A DNA stretch of 64,000 nt from NCBI GenBank assembly GCA_039619475.1, contig CM077115.1, forward strand, positions 176,336,060-176,400,059, given 5' to 3'. The position numbers were made by a program, and so were the translations under genes. This stretch comes from Icerya purchasi (Eukaryota; Arthropoda; Insecta; Hemiptera; Monophlebidae). The notes beneath the pieces are model-generated. The model did no database searches. It worked only from the letters and a program-made list of their open reading frames with translations, and had not been told where the DNA came from. Of the stretch, positions 57,999 to 64,000 are shown piece by piece. Every line of letters starts with the position of its first letter. Within the stretch, counting starts at the first letter, position 1.

Positions 57999-59475
57999 TT
58001 GTTTTGTTTAATAATGAAGCGAGCGGCTCATAAAAGAATTATAATAATTAGAAAAATCGACTCGGCAATACTTGATGCGTGTTTTGTAGGGAAAAAGAAA
58101 AAGTAAAGTAGTAAGTTGAGAAACAGAATCGATTAATTAATTTTCTAGTGTGAAATAGTTTTTAATAAAAAAAGGAAAAGAACCGTCAATGGCTACAACC
58201 ACTTTGTAATTAACACGTTTGTTAGTTACAAAACGCGTTTTAACCGAATTTTTTTCTCTAGAATTTCGTTTTTTTACTAACTTATCACACTAAATTGCAA
58301 TAATACTTTCTAAATATTGTCTGTTCAGGTGGGTTGGATTTGAGTAACACAAAGCTTTAAAAGGAATAATTTGCAGGTATTCATTATTCGAATCATCGTT
58401 CTATTAATTTACATTAAATATTTATAATAGTAACTTTTTTGACTTCTGTTTCTCATCATATCGGCTTTCTTTACTAAAGGTTTTTTGGTTTTATTTTGAA
58501 AAAGAAAAAAATTCTTCAGTGATGGTAGTGAATAATATGAAAGAAGCTATATTTAGTTCTCTATATCTGCTTATTGGTAATGACCGCAAAACATAACTGA
58601 GAATTACCTTTTTCGACCTCAGTCTTATTTATTTATTTAGGCACATCAATCAAGGTCCTTTACCCGGTTTGCATTTCGATACTTATGATATGTTGTTGCA
58701 AATACTAAATTATCCGTACGCTTGCTTGTTTTCTTTTTGTATTTGCTGAACAGAAAAGTCGTGTTGAGGCAAAATGTGATCAAACAATAAATGAGTAATT
58801 GTTAAAATGAGCACGATCGCCTATTTGTTTTTATATAGTTATTTCATTAATTTATTCAGAATGATTTGTCAGTTAGCCTTAGTATATTTGCTTTTATTTT
58901 TGTTCGAATCCTTTAGGTTGCTTTTTCAGATTTAACCTCAGTTGGCCTAAAAGTAAAACGCACAGAAAGAAAAAAATATTTAATATTTATGAAAAAATGA
59001 ACTTGCTCCTGCGTGCATGTTTTGTAGTAAACGAAAACATAAAATGTCGCATGAAGTAGGCATGGAGAAGAGAAGAGGATACATTTTGAACATATTTATA
59101 AGAAAAATAATATTCTAGTCCGTCGTTTTTTTTTGTTTCTTTTTTTCACATACGGCTTAAACGCAACTGTGCCGATATCAAGCTGAGTCTGTTAAATTAG
59201 CTTACAGCATACTACACAAATTACAATGTTTGGTCGTTTAGTAATAACTGAAATTTTCAAAAACCACAAAAATTGGAACAATATCCTCATTATTCTTCGA
59301 TAAGGAATCAATCTTTCTTATATGAAATGGATACAGTTTTATTTAATAAATAGGTATTTTGTGTAACACGCATAAACAATATTTAAGTTACCAACAATTT
59401 GAAACCTGTAGTATTTATTGCGATAAAACTGTCGCAAAAAAATTATCCCCTCTTTCCACAGGAATGATAATTTCT

Positions 59476-59537
<62 letters not shown>

Positions 59538-62500
59538 GGTACAACCAGTGTTCATACAGCTAGTCGAATTAGAAATTATGTTTTTCCTCTTTCACGTTTT
59601 CCCAACAAAATAAGAGTTTGCAATTATAACATAATAATAATAGCATTATTTACAAATATAGAAATAAACGATTTCGAAATCTTACATATACACCTAAGTA
59701 ATAATAATAATAATACCTATAATACATGCAAACACTAAAGTTAACTAATTACATTATGTGCTACACCACGAAGATAATCTTCAAGCTGAAGCTGATTATA
59801 ATTTGTTGCGACTTTCAACAAACGCTTGTCGCAATCGACATATTTCTTTTTTTTACTCGGTTACTTTATTAATAAGACTATGTTTTCTTCATTTTGTTGA
59901 TATTATATCACGTTCATAGACGAATGACAAAAACCATTATGTGTCAATATCCTTTGCGGCATCTTTTTTTTTTCGGAACAGGAAAGTAAAAATAACAATA
60001 ATGGCAAGTTTTACACGCATTCATTGTACATTTTGTTATGTTCTTCTGTTAGGAAAATTAACCATTTTCTTAGAAATTAAAAACCGAATAGCCAATCGTA
60101 CAGGTTATGAACAATGCAGGTAAATAAATTTCACCCTATTCAGGATTTGGTAAAATAAACAAACTGAAGCACTACACTTATTTACAGAAAACAGTTTCAT
60201 TCGTTAATTCTCCGTACTACGGTCATTATTAAGAATAGTCTATTCGAAAAATATTCTAGTAATTCTTCTTCCGCCGAAATAATAACAACTGCTTTACAAT
60301 AAACCTATAGTTAATTCCAAGAAAAATATACGATTTTTTCCATGACGATTTTATCACTTTTTCTTCTTTTAGTCCTACAAATTCGCATATTGTAAAATAT
60401 TCAAGGTCCTATTCATTACCTCTTTTCAATCACTCGCAGGAAATCCCCCATGGTGAGAACCGAACCGACAAAAAAAAATTGACGCCCGTTTGAGAAACAT
60501 GAGTAGTTTACAGTATATCCATAAAATTATTTTCCGCATATATGTTTTTAGTGCTGTTGTATTTTTTCGGAATACTCACTGCCGATCAATATTTACTTGT
60601 TTTCTAAAATAATTACATATAACGGTTATAAAACAAATATATACTTTTAAGAATGTCAAATAGTTGTTTAAAAATCGGAAAATTGTTGTTACTTAATTAT
60701 GTTAATTTTATTACTAAATGAGCTGCTTTATTGATGTTTTTGCATGGTTTAAAAATGAATTCTGGTTTATGTAGGTCATATTTCATAGTAATAAGAAAAA
60801 ATGATTCCAAGTAATTAATCCGTGTTACATAACGTGCAGAATTAAATATCTAGCTCTAAAATATTTATTTTGCAGGTAACTGTATTTTAGAAAAAATAAA
60901 TAAATAAATAAAAAATAAAATAAAATATAATTTTATCGCAAATACAGCAAAGAAGTTGAGCATAATGTGTCAACCGCCAAGGATTTAATATGATAAGTAT
61001 GAATTATCGTAATTTCAATTTACATAATACTAAATTAAAAACAGGGCCCGTCGGTTTGGCTCAAACGAATGGGTTCCGTTAAAAATAAACATAAAAATAG
61101 AAGAATAATTTCTTAAAAGTAATAAACGATTTTTTTTAGTAGTTTTTCATAATCATTAAAGCTAATTTAATTTTATTTTTTTGCGAATGTAAAAATTTAT
61201 TATAAAGAACATGGATTTCCTTTGAAAGCAGAAAATCTGTCACAGAGGGAAATTATTCCTATGATCTACTAATTCTTTCTGAAATCTTTTATTGAAATAA
61301 CCCGTTAAACGAATACATAATCAGAACTTCAAGTCTTTATAACCAAAAATAATTCTTTTTGCGATATACGAACGCAAAAGAAGCATTGAAAACAGCTGGT
61401 TTATTTTCTAAACAAATTAATTACTACTTTCACGGGTGTTTTTTTGATTCATTACGCCTTAAATATGATAATTATAGAAGAAAAAAAAATTAAAAACTCA
61501 ATAAGGCTAAACTAGGTCTACTTGGAAAAAAGACGAAGTCAAAATGTAACGAGGCGAATCGTGTTGCGGCCAAAACGAACCGACTCTCCAAGTAGGTTTA
61601 AAGAGATTATAAAGAAAGTGTTTTTACTCCTACACCCGTCATAAACATGTAGGTTACTAATTAAGACTTAGTAGCTGGAAAATAAAAAAGAAAATCGCGA
61701 TACTGAATTTTTAATTTTGTGAAAACTATCTGCCAAGGTACGCCAGTTTATTAATTAATAAATATTCTAAAAACTTTCAATTATTATATGTATAAAAATT
61801 TTCACTGACTGCTTTTACTCGGACTTGGGTCGTTAATGTTCACCACACTAAGATTAATGAATCATTATATAATTACTAAGTCATTAATATTTTTAAGTTA
61901 ATTCTAAAAACGGGGAATATGTCAATTTATATATTCTTGCTTGTACGCAATTTCAGGTAAATACGAAAAGTTTATAAAAACTGTGATTTTAATTCGTTAT
62001 TTAATTTAATGAGTCCATGCTATTCAGTAGGAGCGTTATTCTGGGTTGATTAAATCATTTTGCAATGTAGATGTATCTAATATATTTACAGTTTGCCACT
62101 TCAGTCACGTGTATATAAATACTAGCGTTCCCCCAATGGTCCAAATTCGACCTTAATTATCATTAAAAATTTTAGAAAAATATATACGAATTTGTATATT
62201 TCCAAAATTTTTCTCCCACTCTTATACATTCGTTCATTATATATCTGAGAACATATACTTTTATATGTACTTTCAATACAAAAATTAAATAACACCTTAA
62301 GATTTAGTACACTTTAAAAAAGCCAATAATGATGATTATTAAGAAAAATTAAAACATTTCAATAAGAACAGATTTACTGGCTGCAGCAACTTCCTTTTTC
62401 AATTTTTGTATTACTTTTTTATTTAAATACGAAATAAAAAGTATAACTGTTTCCAAAATTTTGTGTACTGATAGCTCTAAAGATCATCAATAGTTACTAA

Positions 62501-62660
62501 ATAGAAAAAAAAAGCAAGAAAATCGGTTAATAAAAAGTGGAGAAGACGGTACTGAACTGTTTTGTCTTTGCCTATTTATATACAGAAGAAGATTATCCAT
62601 TATTTTTAAAATAGAATTTCCCGCAGTGCATTTATCGGGAATATTTAAACAAATTCAAGG
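57999..62660. other. Interior of the foldback element
   Basis: About 4.7 kb of AT-rich DNA with no recognised transposase or host exon. It contains a (TA)n tract at 59480-59534 and a short imperfect inverted pair near 61510 and 61590 (TAGGTCTACTTGGA, TCCAAGTAGGTTTA). Plus-strand frames such as 59941-60123 are short and unassigned. Confidence 0.5.
59480..59534. repeat. (TA)n microsatellite inside the foldback element
   Basis: About 55 bp of uninterrupted TA. Confidence 0.92.
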
Positions 62661-63604
62661 TTTGAAAGATTCTTCCTTATTGGCTTTATTAAAATTTTTA
62701 CGAAAATAATATTAGTTCAGTGTTTTGAAGATTTAAAATTTTTCTAAACGAACTAAAAGAAAAAAAAAAAAGGTTAGCCGGGCAGGATGTTTCATGTACT
62801 GAACATTCTGTGAGTTAATTTAAAGATTACCATAATTTACATTTACATAATATTAAATTCAAAACAAAGATATTTAATCTTTAATTTGAAATATCGTATT
62901 CATTTCTCGCCCAGTATTAACATAAATGTGTTTATGTTTAAAAATTTTTGCGCCTTTGTTTGTCTTTTTCGATATTTTTTTGAAACCAGGGTTGATTCGT
63001 CAAGGAATTAAATATATAATTAAAATCGTAGATAACAAAAAAAACTTCAATAAACGTATCCATACGTTAGCAAAAAAAAAAAAAATTAAGAAGACCGACA
63101 ATTCATTTGACCGATTATTAATATTAATAATTTTCGTCCGTTTCGTGTCATCATTGCTAACAGAACTCTTAAATTTACATCGCGAAAGTCTGTTTATCAC
63201 GGTGAAGTCGTAATTTCAAAAAAAAAAAAAAAAAAATAGAAAATATTTTTAAAAAGCGAATAACCAAATAATATCATGTAAAACATGTGTGATTATATAT
63301 ATATATATTTATGCATATAAAAACATGCTATACGCGCGGAAAAACTAAATCGTTAACGAAGAACGGTATTTTTTGGACGGAATTTCTGATAGCAGTATTT
63401 GGTAACTCGTGTTTCTCACTAACACAGATGACAACGTTTAACGGATGATACCTGAAAATCACCGTAGGTGGTCTGTAAAAAGGTCTGAGTTCGCCTGCGC
63501 CCGATAAATCGCGCCCGATAGAGCTGCGCCCGATAAATCGCGCCCGATAGAGCTGCGCCCGATCGATCGCGCCCGAAAGATCGCGCCCGAAAGAGGGTGA
63601 CCCC
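62661..63604 (-). repeat. Right inverted arm of the foldback element
   Basis: About 944 bp, the reverse complement of the left arm with scattered substitutions, seven tip units instead of five, and the 140-bp absence described for the left arm. Confidence 0.88.
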
Positions 63605-63626
63605 AATTAAATCAAATGCGGGCTCT

Positions 63627-63785
63627 TCATCCAGTAACGTAGTCCGAATACCGGTTAATAAGTTCCGCTAAATCTAGCAGGTTAGTTCTTTTTAATTTAC
63701 GCACTTGGGTATCCGCATCCGTTTTCAATAGGTTAACTGCCATCCAGTTCGTGTGATTTTCTAATCTTTCCTTATGTTTTGCTGA
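63627..63785 (-). other. Short coding-like stretch next to the foldback element
   Basis: A minus-strand frame of 52 residues contains MAVNLLKTDADTQVRKLKRT and NLLDLAELINRYSDYVTG before a stop. It is open up to a TGATCAG that could be a 3' splice site. Composition looks like real protein and it could be a last exon, but no family is recognised. The foldback insertion lies about 15 bp past the stop. Confidence 0.3.
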
Positions 63786-64000
63786 TCAGAGTGTATCGTT
63801 TTATTGTTTACGTACCGTATCATTGTTCGCACGTTTTAGTATCTTTGTATTATTTCAATATCGCTTCTTTTTTTTAAACAACAACAAACGTATATTTATA
63901 CACTTCTATATAATAATATAAAACATTTAAATTTTGTTTTATCCGTACCGAAAAGGAGTGTTTCTTACCAGATAGGAGCATGTCTGTTATAAATTTTCTT
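63786..64000. other. Window end, nothing recognised
   Basis: AT-rich sequence without features I can support. Confidence 0.5.

Larger units (their letters stand above)
56953..63604. mobile_element. Giant foldback element with ~1-kb inverted arms and 8-bp duplication
   Basis: AATTAAAT lies at 56945-56952 and again at 63605-63612. The element starts GGGGACCGCTCTTTCGGG and, on the other strand, GGGGTCACCCTCTTTCGGG. Inverted arms extend to about 57998 and 62661. The tips carry tandem TCGGGCGC-containing units of about 15 bp (five on the left, seven on the right). No transposase was recognised in the interior. Long arms, tip repeats and an 8-bp duplication suggest a Foldback/Galileo-like or MULE-like non-autonomous element. 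The superfamily is open. Confidence 0.85.

Noticed and set aside
59480..59534. CRISPR-like regular repeat
   Set aside because: Simple (TA)n microsatellite with no spacers; no CRISPR array exists in the window.

Overview
This is an AT-rich window from an animal genome, most probably an insect. Evidence for that is a spliced BTB/zinc-finger gene of the arthropod tramtrack type, together with jockey-type LINEs, Penelope, Helitron, hAT, PIF/Harbinger, TTAA-type and Gypsy-type elements and a tRNA-derived SINE. There are no operons, ribosome-binding sites or CRISPR arrays. The species cannot be fixed from the sequence. Very little of the window is host coding DNA; most of the rest that I can interpret is nested transposable elements.

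Layout. 1-2.2 kb is mostly featureless, with a weak coding patch and a diverged tandem repeat. At 2.2-8.0 kb a small inverted-repeat element (2198-2494) precedes a decayed Helitron helicase that runs to a CTAG terminus at 7979. The helicase is split by a 3.4-kb Gypsy-type LTR retrotransposon (3118-6561, minus strand, 5-bp target duplication) and by a 244-bp poly(A) retrocopy (7598-7841). 8-12.3 kb is unannotated. At 12310-26786 lies the one convincing host gene: six coding exons that join in frame to a 604-residue protein with an N-terminal BTB domain, two C2H2 fingers and Asn-rich tails. Its introns hold a mariner fragment, a Harbinger-type MITE, a jockey LINE broken by a 2-kb TTAA element, and a Penelope GIY-YIG remnant.

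27-35.3 kb shows almost nothing recognisable except a CCGAA motif array. At 35.4-37 kb a SINE with a 13-bp duplication sits beside a 1.2-kb hAT element lying in a (TA)n tract. 37.1-38.5 kb carries a 515-bp-period duplication and a LINE C-terminal fragment. From about 38.8 to 52.4 kb one minus-strand LINE (ORF1, endonuclease, reverse transcriptase) has been opened by a solo LTR, and that LTR was in turn opened by a 7.46-kb LTR retrotransposon with almost identical 1.09-kb LTRs, a single coiled-coil Gag-like ORF and no pol. A 414-bp hAT MITE also splits the LINE endonuclease. 53.4-54.4 kb is another hAT element with a second SINE copy inside. 56953-63604 is a 6.65-kb foldback element with arms of about 1 kb, 15-bp subterminal repeats and an 8-bp target duplication.

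How it fits together. The BTB gene is the likely functional unit, a predicted nuclear DNA-binding regulator. The insertions can be ordered by nesting (for example LINE, then solo LTR, then intact LTR element), and in several cases removing the insert restores the host element's frame. The foldback element and the pol-less LTR element are the two structures least explained by textbook families.
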